Source: Ignavibacteriaceae bacterium
Lineage (GTDB): Bacteria; Bacteroidota; Ignavibacteria; Ignavibacteriales; Ignavibacteriaceae
Reading direction: 5' to 3'
DNA: 64,000 bases
Assembly: GCA_023229425.1 (NCBI GenBank)
Contig: JALNZG010000011.1
Location: 1-64,000, forward strand
The first letter of the stretch is position 1; every line of letters begins with the position of its first letter. The notes under the pieces are model-generated. The model searched no databases, had not been told where the DNA came from, and saw only the letters and a list, made by a program, of their open reading frames with translations. The translations under genes and the position numbers were made by a program. This document shows positions 17,310-26,808 of this stretch, one piece after another.

Positions 17310-20300
17310 TTATTTTGTTAATAACATTTTAGTGTAAAGTTTCTGTGACGGTGTTTTCAATTCACAGAAATAAACTCCGCTCGGTTTCCCGTTAGCATTC
17401 CAAACATAAGTATAACTTCCGCGGTGTTTCATTTCGTTAGTAACTAATTTTTCTACTTCTTCGCCAAGTGTATTAAACAAGGTTATTGTAATCATTTCAT
17501 CTTTTGGAACATTGACCTGAATAGTTGTGCTTGGATTAAACGGATTCGGGTAATTCCGGATCAACAGATAATCAGAAACAACTTCTCCTTCATTCACATC
17601 TGTTATCTTTTTGAATTCCGTAAAGGTTGTTCCGAGAGAGGAAAAAACCATTCCTCCGCTGACAAGTTGAGTTGTGAGTTTTACTTCTATTTCACCACTC
17701 CAGCCTTTTAAGGTAATCGCTTCTCCTTCTTTCATTCCGTCTTTTATTGCTGTTAAAGGATTATCCTTTCCTATAACTATTTCGCAATATCTTCCACCTA
17801 AAGAGCTGTCGGTTTTTGCTACACCGATACCTTCAATTTTTCCCTCACTATTAAGCGCAGCTATTTCTTTAACTGTTTCATCAAGTCCAAGAACAAATAT
17901 AGTCATTGCCATATAACTGTTTGTTGATTCGTTGGTTGCAAAATATTTCGGGAGTGATTTTTTAGCTGGCGATTTTTTAGCTCCCTTTATTTCATAGTTT
18001 TGATTATTAAAAGTAAGATGATTATTCTCGGTAACATTCACATAATATCCTTGTCCAGGTTTCAAAGTTCCGATACTGTTATTCCATCCGCCGGTTGGGA
18101 ATTGTACTATCGAGTTCCCTTGATAATCCTGAACTTTCACCAAAATATTTCTCTGAATTAAACTATCAACTGCGGTAATGGCATCTTCTTCAAATTCTTT
18201 AGGATAACCAATGATATTCCATTTCTTCATTAACGGGATAGTAAATGGTAAAGAAACCAGCCTTCCGGTAACCGAAAGTTCTGATGCGGCGTTTACATAG
18301 AGATAATATCCTTCGCTCAACCTCCAATCATGTATTCCAAAATACCAATTCCCATCGGGGAATTTAACAACGGCATTTCCTGCTTCATCCTGCATCTTAA
18401 CTAAGTTTGGCAGTATCGGGTCAACGACTGTTTGCATTGAGTTATCAATTGGATGAACATAAAGAGAGGCGAGATACCAAGTGTTTGCCGGTATTTGCAC
18501 TGCTTGCGTAGTGTTTTCGTCAAAAGCTAAATACACAAATGCTGTTCCTATTGGTTCAAACACCGGAACAGGTTCTGCCGGAGTATAAGTTACAACAACT
18601 TTCGTTATCTCCTTACCGATATTTGCTTTCCACAAACGGTAAGTTATAGATGCTCCTGAATTGAATCCATCAATCCCCTCAGTTAATGGGTCATCAGCCG
18701 ATGCTTTGATCTCCATCCCTCCGTTTAATGTAATTGCGCCAACACAATTTTCTCCGTCAAAGATGCCAATTTCATCATCAGGAAATAATCCTTCTCCGTT
18801 TAACGCTGCATACTGAACAAAGATATTCATTGCCTGGTAAGGATTACCGTACCATATCGGAGTGAAATGTCTTAATGAAGTTATGGTGAATAAGCCGTCG
18901 CTTTCATCAAACGTTGTCGGGTTGTTATTATCAGTTACTCTTACTTTGCATGTTGTTGATGGTGTGTTGGGAACTGTCCAAATATAAACCGGATACATTG
19001 ATGATACACCACCTGCAATATTTAACCACGTTGCCCCGTTATCGGTTGTGTAATCTATCTTTATTTGTGTTGTGCTTGTGGCTGACCATCTAATAGTATC
19101 AACAGTTCCTGAGACAAAATATTCTCCGCCGTTAGGAGAAGCTAGTGTGATTTGGGAGTTATTATAGTATTCGATTGTAAAAAGTCCGTCACTTTCATCT
19201 AACATATTAGCATTGTTCGCATCAACTATTCTTACTTTACAATTTATTGAAGGAGTATTCGGAATTAACCAAGGTGTGCTTCCAATTCCCGCAGGCATAG
19301 CGGAATAAATATTCATCCAGGTTGCCCCGTTATCGGTGGAGTAATCTATATTTAACGTAGTTGCATTACTGCTTGTCCAGCGGATGGTATCAACCATTCC
19401 CGCGATAAAATATTCTCCACCGTTAGGAGTAGCAAGTGTAAGTACCTGCTGTGGAATAATATTAAATTCAGTTCTTTGAATATCAGATATGCGAAGTTCA
19501 TCAATTGCAGAGCTAACGCCTGCACCAGTGCCAAGAGTGATGAGAACATTACCTCCGTAACCGTCTGCCGGCATTCCGGTATTTGCATCGCTTCCCACTA
19601 GATTTCCATCTATATAGAGCTTCGCTCCCATGCTTCCCCATGAAACCGCAACATGAGTCCATCTGCCGATTGGAACTTTATTTGAACCTGAATTTAAACT
19701 GAATGCCGCCCATGCTGATGAATTTAACATGCCGGTTGAATCCATATCAAGATTAAACGTCCATCCAGAGCATGCGCCATAAAATTGACCTTGATTCACA
19801 AAACTTAATCCTTTGCCGTAGGATGAAAGACGAATCCAAAATTCGATTGTACCATTTGACCGACTTAGCAACTGTCCCCCCGGATATTTGAGATAAGTAG
19901 CTGAGCCCTGGGCTGTTTCAATTGGCGGATTTAGTGTAAGCGCTTGATAAAATTCGTTCAATCCCTGACTAAAATAAAAACTTGGGGTTGCAGGAGGTAA
20001 TTCAGAACCGCAAGTTTGTCCTGTTTGAGTATAAGCTAAAATGCTTGCGTCAGTAGTACCGTTAAAGTGATCTAACATAACAGTATTGGCGTCCGGTAAA
20101 TACTCTCCACTCTTGAAAAGTTGAATTGAAAATATGCCGTCACTTTCATCAAATATTCCATTATTGTTAATATCAGTTACTCTTATTTTACAACCTTGCG
20201 ATGGTGTGTTGGGAACCAACCATGCATAGCCGCTCGGATAATCTGCGGGCATGCTTCCTACAATGTTTATCCAGGTGTCTCCATAATCGGTTGAGTAATC

Positions 20301-23300
20301 AAGTTGAACTTGTGTTAAATAATTTGCAGACCAATGAATGGTGTCAACGGTACCGGTAACAAGATTTTCTCCACCGTTCGGGGAAGCAACTGTAAGATTA
20401 CTTGTTTGCTGAGGTATTTCGTTAAACAGTAAATTTATTTCCGCTTGTGTTAAAGCACGGTTGTAAATACGGATGTCATCGAGTGAACCAGGGAAGAAAT
20501 CAGTTTTATTTGGCAAATAATTGTTTGCACCTATCACAAGGCTTTTGTGCAAATTAATAGCACCGTCCAGACTTCCTTCGTTCATAGTCAATACTATTGT
20601 CCCTGTTTGACCATTAAAATATAGCTTTACTGTACCACCTACCCTTGTGATAACTGCATGATTCCATCTCTGTAATGGAACCTGAAAATCTAAATATCCT
20701 TCTTGGCTATTGGCTGTAAAGCGGCTTACTAGATAGTGGAGCGTCCCCGTATTTTCTACTCTCAAATCTAGAATTTCATTGTTTGAATTGCCTGCACCAA
20801 CGAGGAATGGCGTTTTACTATTGTCAAGACAATTGAACCATATGGAAATAGTGAAATCATTGATATCACCTTGATCTCCAATATCGATGTAGGAGCTTAT
20901 TCCATCAAAAGCATAAGCTTTTCCTGCATTCCCAAACCTATCGGTCGTAGGTGTCGCACCATTGTTAGTACCGTTTAGTCCGTTTCCACTTTCATCATTT
21001 GCGTTACCGTTAAATGGATAGTAGGCTACAAGTCCGGTTTGCAGAGAATTTCCGGAAATCGTAAACAACCCGTCACTTTCATCAAATATTCCATTATTGT
21101 TAATATCAGTTACCCTTACTTTACACATAGTTGATGGAGTGTTTGGAACAACCCAAGCGTAACCGGATGGATATTCTGCAGGCATACTGCCTACGATGTT
21201 TGTCCATGTTGTACCGTAATCTGTTGTGTAATCCAACTTTACTTGTGTTAAATAATTTGCAGACCAATGGATGGTATCAACGGTTCCGGAGACAAGATTT
21301 TCTCCGCCGTTCGGGGACAGAAGTAAAAGTGTGTTAGTAATTCCGCCAACTGTAAAAACTTCCTGCGAAGCGAAAGGAGAACCTGTAAATGCCGCATCAA
21401 TAGCTTGAACGCTCCATAAATATGTTCCACCAGGCAAATTTTTTATTGTCCAACTATTAGTTTGATTGTTTCCAAATTTAACTATTCTTCTAAAACCGTT
21501 TGTTTTATTTGCCATTGGCGAAAGTACATCTACGCTTTCAAGTGTTGTACCTATCAGCAGGTTATAACTCAACCCGTTTTGCGGTGTTTCTTGGTCATAA
21601 CTTTTATTCCAGTTAAAGGAAACATCATTTCCACTAACAGATGAAGTTAAATTGGTTGGCGCTGTTGAAGCTGTGTTAAATACTGCATTAATGTTTTTGT
21701 AAATTTTGGAGACATACCCGCTACCGGTTGTATAACCCGTTAATAAAATATCGAGGGCTCCGTCATTATCATAGTCACCCCAAACCGCAGAACTATTAGC
21801 TACACCTATCAGCGAGGCAGAGGTCTGCTCATAAAAATTTCCTTCTCCCATATTTTTGTAAATTTTGGAGATAGGATTATTATTCATTTCATAACCCGTC
21901 AACAGAATATCAAGCAATCCATCATTATTATAATCGCCCCATGCTACAGAGCTATTTGAGACTCCCGTAAGAGAGGCAGAGGTTTGTTCGGTAAACGTAC
22001 CGTCCCAATTATTTTTGTAGATTTTGGATATTTGGTTCGTCCCATTCATACCTGTTAACAAAATATCGAGATATCCATCGTTATCATAATCGCCCCAAGC
22101 CACGGAACCTTGTTCTACTCCGGCTAAAAAAACAGAAGTCTGTTCTGTAAATGTTCCATCTCCGTTATTTTTGTAAATTATGGAGACTTGACCACTGAGA
22201 TCATTTAAACCCGTTAACAAAATGTCGAGGTTCCCGTCATTATCATAATCTCCCCATGCAACTGAACTATTAGATACTCCTTTAAGCGAAACAGATGTTT
22301 GCTCTGTAAATATTCCGTTTCCGTTATTCTTGTAGATTTTGGAGATACGAGTGCCAAAGGAATTACCCGTTAGCAAAATATCAAGTTTCCCGTCGTTATC
22401 GTAGTCTCCCCAAGCCACAGAACTATTACCAACCCCGGGAAGTGAAACTGAGGTCAGCAAGGTAAATGTTCCATCTCCATTATTCTTGTAAATTTGGGAG
22501 ACCGGACCGGACAGAGTATAACCCGTTAATAAAATATCCAGATATCCGTCATTGTCATAATCACCCCACGCTGCAGAACCGCTTGAGGCTGATGTAAGCG
22601 TAGCGTTTGTCTGTTCTGTAAATGTTCCGTCTCCATTGTTTTTGTATATTATAGTGAAGGGATGACTGGCATCATTACGACCTGTTAACAAAATATCCAA
22701 ATATCCGTCATTATCATAATCACCCCAAGCAACGGAACTTAATCCTAATCCGATAAGAGAAATGGAGGTTTGCTCGGTAAATTGCTCTAACTGCTGGATT
22801 GTAAACACGGCATCGCTTTCATCAAAAACCGAAGCATCACTCGCATCATACACTTTTATTTTACATGCAGTTGATGGAGTATTCGGCACTGTCCACATAA
22901 AAGTCGGATACATTGATGAGATATTAGTTGCAACCGCAAACCATGTCGTACCATTATCGGTTGAGTAATCAATATTTACAGAACCCGTCATGTTTGTGTT
23001 TGTCCAAGCGAGATACTGATTTGAACCAACTTGCCAATTTTCTCCACCATTCGGTAATGAAAGAGTTATTTTATACGTAGTAGTATCCAAAATTGTAAAT
23101 ACACCGTCACTTTCGTCAAATGTTGTAGCGTCGGCTGCATCGCTTATTCGGATCAAGGCAGTTGTTGTTGGAGTTGAAGTAACGATGCTCGAATAACTTC
23201 CCATATAAGCAGGAAGGCTGGAAGCAATTGAATTCCACGTTACACCGTTATCAGGTGAAAAATGTAGATTAACCGCTCCAACGTTGCTGCTGGTCCATGT

Positions 23301-24008
23301 AATGGTTTGTTGGGAACCATTATAAAAAATTTCTCCACCAATGGGATAGGTAAGTGTTATTGTGGAGGGAAGTTTATCGGTAATTGTAAAGGGTGCATCG
23401 CTTTCATCAGAAAACAAGGAATTATTTACATCTGTTACTCTCACTTTATAAAACGTACCTGTAAGGGATGGAACCCCCCACTGATAGGTTGGATACATGG
23501 AGTTTGCGCTATTTACAAATCGGTTCCATGTGCCGCCATTATCGCTTGAGTAATCGAGATTTACAAATCCGGTAGGATTCGCGTCAGTCCATGAAACAGT
23601 TTGTGTTGAGCCTGCAAGCCAAACTTCCCCACCGTTGGGAGACAAGAGTGTAACACCGCCCCCCAAAGGGCTGATTTCAATTGTAAAAACTGCATCGGAT
23701 TCATCAAAAATAAAATTATTTGCCGCATCACTTATTTTTATTTTGCACATGGTTGAGGGAATCGAACGTACAGTCCACGGATAACTTCCGGATGAAGCAG
23801 GGTAATTGTCTAAGATCAAACTCCAGACTATTCCGTTATCTGTACTTAATTCAATTTTAACATTGGTTGTGCTAAGGCTTGTCCATGTAATATTTTGTTG
23901 CGAATCAATCTTCCAAATTTCTCCGCCATTGGGTGATTGGAGTGTAACCTGTGAAAACAGATTTTGAGAGAACAACAAAACAGAAACTAACATTAACAGT
24001 TTTTTCAT
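17310..24008 (-). CDS. Giant T9SS-secreted protein with Ig-like, VCBS, Fn3 and LamG domains
   Basis: A 2232-residue exported protein (MKKLLMLVSVLLFSQNLFSQ; AAAGGAA before the ATG). Order: four Ig-like S/LPNGGE repeats (20-400), seven VCBS/FG-GAP repeats (about 405-770), each with the calcium-binding core W-G-D-Y-D-N-D-G-x-L-D-I-L-L-T-G, an Fn3 domain (775-890), Ig-like repeat, LamG (about 990-1205), Ig-like repeat, second LamG-like domain (1310-1510), two Ig-like repeats, a module starting LRHFTPIW that is also found in the neighbouring giant protein (from about 1713), two W-rich regions, a diverged copy of that module, and a type A sorting domain (NYPNPFNPST, from about 2149). Repeated cores such as WGDYDNDG predict calcium binding and a propeller-like surface. 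It is probably an adhesin or surface scaffold. Same strand and style as the gene downstream. Confidence 0.85.
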   Translation of the reverse strand: MKKLLMLVSVLLFSQNLFSQVTLQSPNGGEIWKIDSQQNITWTSLSTTNVKIELSTDNGIVWSLILDNYPASSGSYPWTVRSIPSTMCKIKISDAANNFIFDESDAVFTIEISPLGGGVTLLSPNGGEVWLAGSTQTVSWTDANPTGFVNLDYSSDNGGTWNRFVNSANSMYPTYQWGVPSLTGTFYKVRVTDVNNSLFSDESDAPFTITDKLPSTITLTYPIGGEIFYNGSQQTITWTSSNVGAVNLHFSPDNGVTWNSIASSLPAYMGSYSSIVTSTPTTTALIRISDAADATTFDESDGVFTILDTTTYKITLSLPNGGENWQVGSNQYLAWTNTNMTGSVNIDYSTDNGTTWFAVATNISSMYPTFMWTVPNTPSTACKIKVYDASDASVFDESDAVFTIQQLEQFTEQTSISLIGLGLSSVAWGDYDNDGYLDILLTGRNDASHPFTIIYKNNGDGTFTEQTNATLTSASSGSAAWGDYDNDGYLDILLTGYTLSGPVSQIYKNNGDGTFTLLTSVSLPGVGNSSVAWGDYDNDGKLDILLTGNSFGTRISKIYKNNGNGIFTEQTSVSLKGVSNSSVAWGDYDNDGNLDILLTGLNDLSGQVSIIYKNNGDGTFTEQTSVFLAGVEQGSVAWGDYDNDGYLDILLTGMNGTNQISKIYKNNWDGTFTEQTSASLTGVSNSSVAWGDYNNDGLLDILLTGYEMNNNPISKIYKNMGEGNFYEQTSASLIGVANSSAVWGDYDNDGALDILLTGYTTGSGYVSKIYKNINAVFNTASTAPTNLTSSVSGNDVSFNWNKSYDQETPQNGLSYNLLIGTTLESVDVLSPMANKTNGFRRIVKFGNNQTNSWTIKNLPGGTYLWSVQAIDAAFTGSPFASQEVFTVGGITNTLLLLSPNGGENLVSGTVDTIHWSANYLTQVKLDYTTDYGTTWTNIVGSMPAEYPSGYAWVVPNTPSTMCKVRVTDINNNGIFDESDGLFTISGNSLQTGLVAYYPFNGNANDESGNGLNGTNNGATPTTDRFGNAGKAYAFDGISSYIDIGDQGDINDFTISIWFNCLDNSKTPFLVGAGNSNNEILDLRVENTGTLHYLVSRFTANSQEGYLDFQVPLQRWNHAVITRVGGTVKLYFNGQTGTIVLTMNEGSLDGAINLHKSLVIGANNYLPNKTDFFPGSLDDIRIYNRALTQAEINLLFNEIPQQTSNLTVASPNGGENLVTGTVDTIHWSANYLTQVQLDYSTDYGDTWINIVGSMPADYPSGYAWLVPNTPSQGCKIRVTDINNNGIFDESDGIFSIQLFKSGEYLPDANTVMLDHFNGTTDASILAYTQTGQTCGSELPPATPSFYFSQGLNEFYQALTLNPPIETAQGSATYLKYPGGQLLSRSNGTIEFWIRLSSYGKGLSFVNQGQFYGACSGWTFNLDMDSTGMLNSSAWAAFSLNSGSNKVPIGRWTHVAVSWGSMGAKLYIDGNLVGSDANTGMPADGYGGNVLITLGTGAGVSSAIDELRISDIQRTEFNIIPQQVLTLATPNGGEYFIAGMVDTIRWTSSNATTLNIDYSTDNGATWMNIYSAMPAGIGSTPWLIPNTPSINCKVRIVDANNANMLDESDGLFTIEYYNNSQITLASPNGGEYFVSGTVDTIRWSATSTTQIKIDYTTDNGATWLNIAGGVSSMYPVYIWTVPNTPSTTCKVRVTDNNNPTTFDESDGLFTITSLRHFTPIWYGNPYQAMNIFVQYAALNGEGLFPDDEIGIFDGENCVGAITLNGGMEIKASADDPLTEGIDGFNSGASITYRLWKANIGKEITKVVVTYTPAEPVPVFEPIGTAFVYLAFDENTTQAVQIPANTWYLASLYVHPIDNSMQTVVDPILPNLVKMQDEAGNAVVKFPDGNWYFGIHDWRLSEGYYLYVNAASELSVTGRLVSLPFTIPLMKKWNIIGYPKEFEEDAITAVDSLIQRNILVKVQDYQGNSIVQFPTGGWNNSIGTLKPGQGYYVNVTENNHLTFNNQNYEIKGAKKSPAKKSLPKYFATNESTNSYMAMTIFVLGLDETVKEIAALNSEGKIEGIGVAKTDSSLGGRYCEIVIGKDNPLTAIKDGMKEGEAITLKGWSGEIEVKLTTQLVSGGMVFSSLGTTFTEFKKITDVNEGEVVSDYLLIRNYPNPFNPSTTIQVNVPKDEMITITLFNTLGEEVEKLVTNEMKHRGSYTYVWNANGKPSGVYFCELKTPSQKLYTKMLLTK
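21690..22795 (-). repeat. Seven-fold VCBS/FG-GAP repeat array
   Basis: Seven consecutive repeats of about 53 codons each contain the DYDNDG-x-LDILLTG core and an I-Y-K-N-N-G-D-G-T-F strand. One repeat has DYNNDG instead, and one has NNWDG. The aspartate-rich loops follow the D-x-D-x-D-G pattern of calcium-binding FG-GAP blades. The near-identity of the cores at protein level indicates recent tandem amplification or gene conversion. Confidence 0.8.
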
Positions 24009-24449
24009 GACTTGGTTCCTTTCGGAATTATTGAAGTTATTTTTTAACTTAATTATAGAAAATTATTTCTTAAAAAAACTTTGTATGGAGATCGAAAAAG
24101 AAAAATGCGGAGAAATCTCTCATAAGTAATTATCGATTAAATATTAATTTGTTCCATAAATTTCAACCTTAAGATCAATGCCTTACAGATTAAACACTTT
24201 GAAAAAAGAATCGTACAAAAAATATCAGTTTTCACTTTGATAATTAGTGATAACCGATATAAATGTCAACAATAAAAGCATGGACATCCGGATTTGTGTT
24301 TAGGATTACAATTTTTCAAATCCGATGGATCGTTCCGACCATATCACAAATTAAAAATTGTGTACGGTATCCTTTGGATTGATAGTTATTCTTGATTTTA
24401 TTCATTCGTTCAATATTATTTATTCTGTCAACAACTGTTCTTCCAAGTG
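24009..24449. other. 441-base intergenic region upstream of the giant gene
   Basis: No ORF, RNA gene or strong promoter box could be supported here. It should hold the promoter of the minus-strand 2232-residue gene and the end of the recQ transcript. The only symmetry noted is CACAAATTAAAAATTGTG at 24345-24362, about 330 bases upstream of the giant gene. It is AT-rich throughout. Confidence 0.4.
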
Positions 24450-26630
24450 CTAATTTCCAAATCCTAATTTTAAATAGTTGATCACTGCTCTGATCTCTCC
24501 GTAACTAATATCTTCGCCTAATTCGTTTTTTAATACCCCAAGCGATAAATCTCCATGCAGGTGAATTGCTTTTTCAATCTGCCCCATTTTTTCCGGTGTA
24601 ACTAATTCATTTACTTTGATCTTTCCTATTTCAACAAAAAAAGCTAAATGATTTTCAATCGTTGACGCAGTAAGATTTCGAAAAGCCGCAATTTCAGTAA
24701 CGGACTTTCCGCTTTTGAATAATTCAAAGCTCTCCATTTTGGTGTCGGATTTTTCAGACGAACGCACAGACCCGGTTTTCCTTTGTCTCTTAGGTGTTTT
24801 GTCCTGTATGCGTGATTGTAAATTATTTTTCTTGCAATAATTCAGCACCACATCCAGAAACGTTTTTCCATACCGCTGTAATTTAATTTCTCCAAAGCCG
24901 GATATTTTTTTCAACTCGGAAAAATTTTGAGGAAGGTACATTGCCAACTCTATCAAAGTTGTATCTGAAAAAATAAGATAAGCCGGCACGTGCGCGCTTT
25001 CAGCAAACCGGTTACGAAGATTTTTCAGCAGAGACAATAATTCCACTTCATAATGCAGTTCTTTGTGTTCAACTTCTTTCCTCACAACGGTTTTTATTAG
25101 CATAACTTTTTCTTCCCCTTTTAAAACCGCTTTACTCTTTTCAGTTAATTTCAAAATGGGATACTGTCCTTCTTCCTGATGCAGATAACCCATCACGATC
25201 AAATCATTGAGATATTGCCGCCATTCTTCTTTACTATAATCGGAACCAACACCGTAAGTTTTTAACTGCATTTGCCAGTCCATAATTTTTTCCGATTTAG
25301 AACCGCGCAGAAAATCAATTACAAAATTTACTCCGTACCTTTGGTCTAACCGCGCAACGGCTGAGAGAGCTTTCTGCGCCACGATCGTTCCATCGAATTT
25401 TTCATACTTGCTCAAACAGACATCGCAGCTTCCACAATAGTTTGGATACTCTTCGCCAAAATAATTCATCATGAATTTTCTTCTGCACGTTTGCGTTTCG
25501 CATAACCGCGCCATCTTGTTCAGCTTCTCCAACATGATTTTGCTTTGCGCCGGATTATTTTCGATCTCACAAAACTTTTTAAGTTTTACAAGATCGCCTC
25601 TTCCGTAAAATAAGATCGCGTCGCTTTTTATTCCATCACGCCCCGCTCTACCGGTTTCCTGGTAATAGCTTTCAATATTTTTCGGCAGATCAACATGAAA
25701 GACAAACCGGACGTTGGATTTGTCAATTCCCAAACCAAAAGCGATCGTTGCAACAATAATTTTCACTTTGTCTTTGATGAATAAATCTTGATGTTGATCT
25801 CGAAGTTGTTTTTCTAATCCGGCATGATACGGTTTTGCCGAAAATCCATTCTCCGTCAAATCGTTGGCAAGCGATTCAGTTGATGCGCGGGAAAGGCAAT
25901 AGATAATACCCGAATCTTCTTTATGCTTCTTTAAATAGTTCAACAGATACGCAAACCAATTTCGTTTTGGTTCGATGTAATAATAAATATTGGCGCGGTT
26001 AAAACTGGAAATGAATGTTTTGGGTGATTGCAGATTTAGCTTTTCAAGAATATCTTTTCGCGTCAGTTCGTCTGCAGTTGCTGTTAACGCGATAATAGGA
26101 ACACCGGGAAAATGTTTTTTCAATACCGCTAACTGTAAATATTCGGGACGGAAATCGTGTCCCCATTGAGAAATGCAGTGCGCTTCGTCTATAGCGAACA
26201 AAGAAATATTTAACGGTTTAAGGAAATTGAGAAATTGTTGTTCGTTGATGAAAATTTTTTCCGGGGCAATAAAGAGAAGTTTTATTTGTTGATTGCGGAT
26301 ATCGTTCATCACTTGCGCTTGCTCATTTGCAGAAAGAGTGGAATTAAGAAACGCGGCAGCTACTCCGTTTAATCGCAGTCCATCCACCTGGTCTTTCATT
26401 AGCGCAATTAATGGAGAAATGACGATTGTCAGTCCGTCAAAAAGCAGCGCGGGAATTTGATAGCAAAGTGATTTACCGCCTCCGGTAGGCATTAAAACGG
26501 CGGTATCTTTTTTAGCTAATACGGATTCAATAATTTGTTGCTGGTGAAATCGAAATTCGTCAAATCCGAATTGCTTATTTAAAACTTCAAGTGGAGTTAT
26601 CATTTTACTTTTGTTGAGTTCTTGATCCAT
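24450..26630 (-). CDS. recQ: ATP-dependent DNA helicase RecQ
   Basis: A 726-residue 3'-5' DNA helicase for replication-fork repair and recombination. It shows the Walker A motif (PTGGGKS, about 48-54), DEAHCISQWGHDFRPEY (about 145), the motif V/VI region (ATIAFGLGIDK, QETGRAGRDG), the RecQ zinc-binding cysteines (CETQTCRRKF ... YCGSCDVC), a winged-helix RQC domain, an HRDC domain (LRNRFAESAHVPAYLIFSD), and a C-terminal helix-turn-helix extension after a basic linker, as in many Bacteroidota RecQs. The length is normal for this subfamily. The start could be M1 or M10 (MITPLEVL). It is divergent from the prolyl isomerase gene. Confidence 0.93.
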   Translation of the reverse strand: MDQELNKSKMITPLEVLNKQFGFDEFRFHQQQIIESVLAKKDTAVLMPTGGGKSLCYQIPALLFDGLTIVISPLIALMKDQVDGLRLNGVAAAFLNSTLSANEQAQVMNDIRNQQIKLLFIAPEKIFINEQQFLNFLKPLNISLFAIDEAHCISQWGHDFRPEYLQLAVLKKHFPGVPIIALTATADELTRKDILEKLNLQSPKTFISSFNRANIYYYIEPKRNWFAYLLNYLKKHKEDSGIIYCLSRASTESLANDLTENGFSAKPYHAGLEKQLRDQHQDLFIKDKVKIIVATIAFGLGIDKSNVRFVFHVDLPKNIESYYQETGRAGRDGIKSDAILFYGRGDLVKLKKFCEIENNPAQSKIMLEKLNKMARLCETQTCRRKFMMNYFGEEYPNYCGSCDVCLSKYEKFDGTIVAQKALSAVARLDQRYGVNFVIDFLRGSKSEKIMDWQMQLKTYGVGSDYSKEEWRQYLNDLIVMGYLHQEEGQYPILKLTEKSKAVLKGEEKVMLIKTVVRKEVEHKELHYEVELLSLLKNLRNRFAESAHVPAYLIFSDTTLIELAMYLPQNFSELKKISGFGEIKLQRYGKTFLDVVLNYCKKNNLQSRIQDKTPKRQRKTGSVRSSEKSDTKMESFELFKSGKSVTEIAAFRNLTASTIENHLAFFVEIGKIKVNELVTPEKMGQIEKAIHLHGDLSLGVLKNELGEDISYGEIRAVINYLKLGFGN

Positions 26631-26808
26631 TAAAATAAGTGAATTGATAGGATAAGAAAAATGAAAAGATGATCAAGTTTCAACATCCATTTATGTTCAA
26701 ATAATTTTAGATTGTCTATCGGAATTTACCCTCCAAATTAATTGCAGAACCGTATATTGCAATAAAAAAAATATTCTTTACAAACAATACGTACAGGATC
26801 CACCAGTA

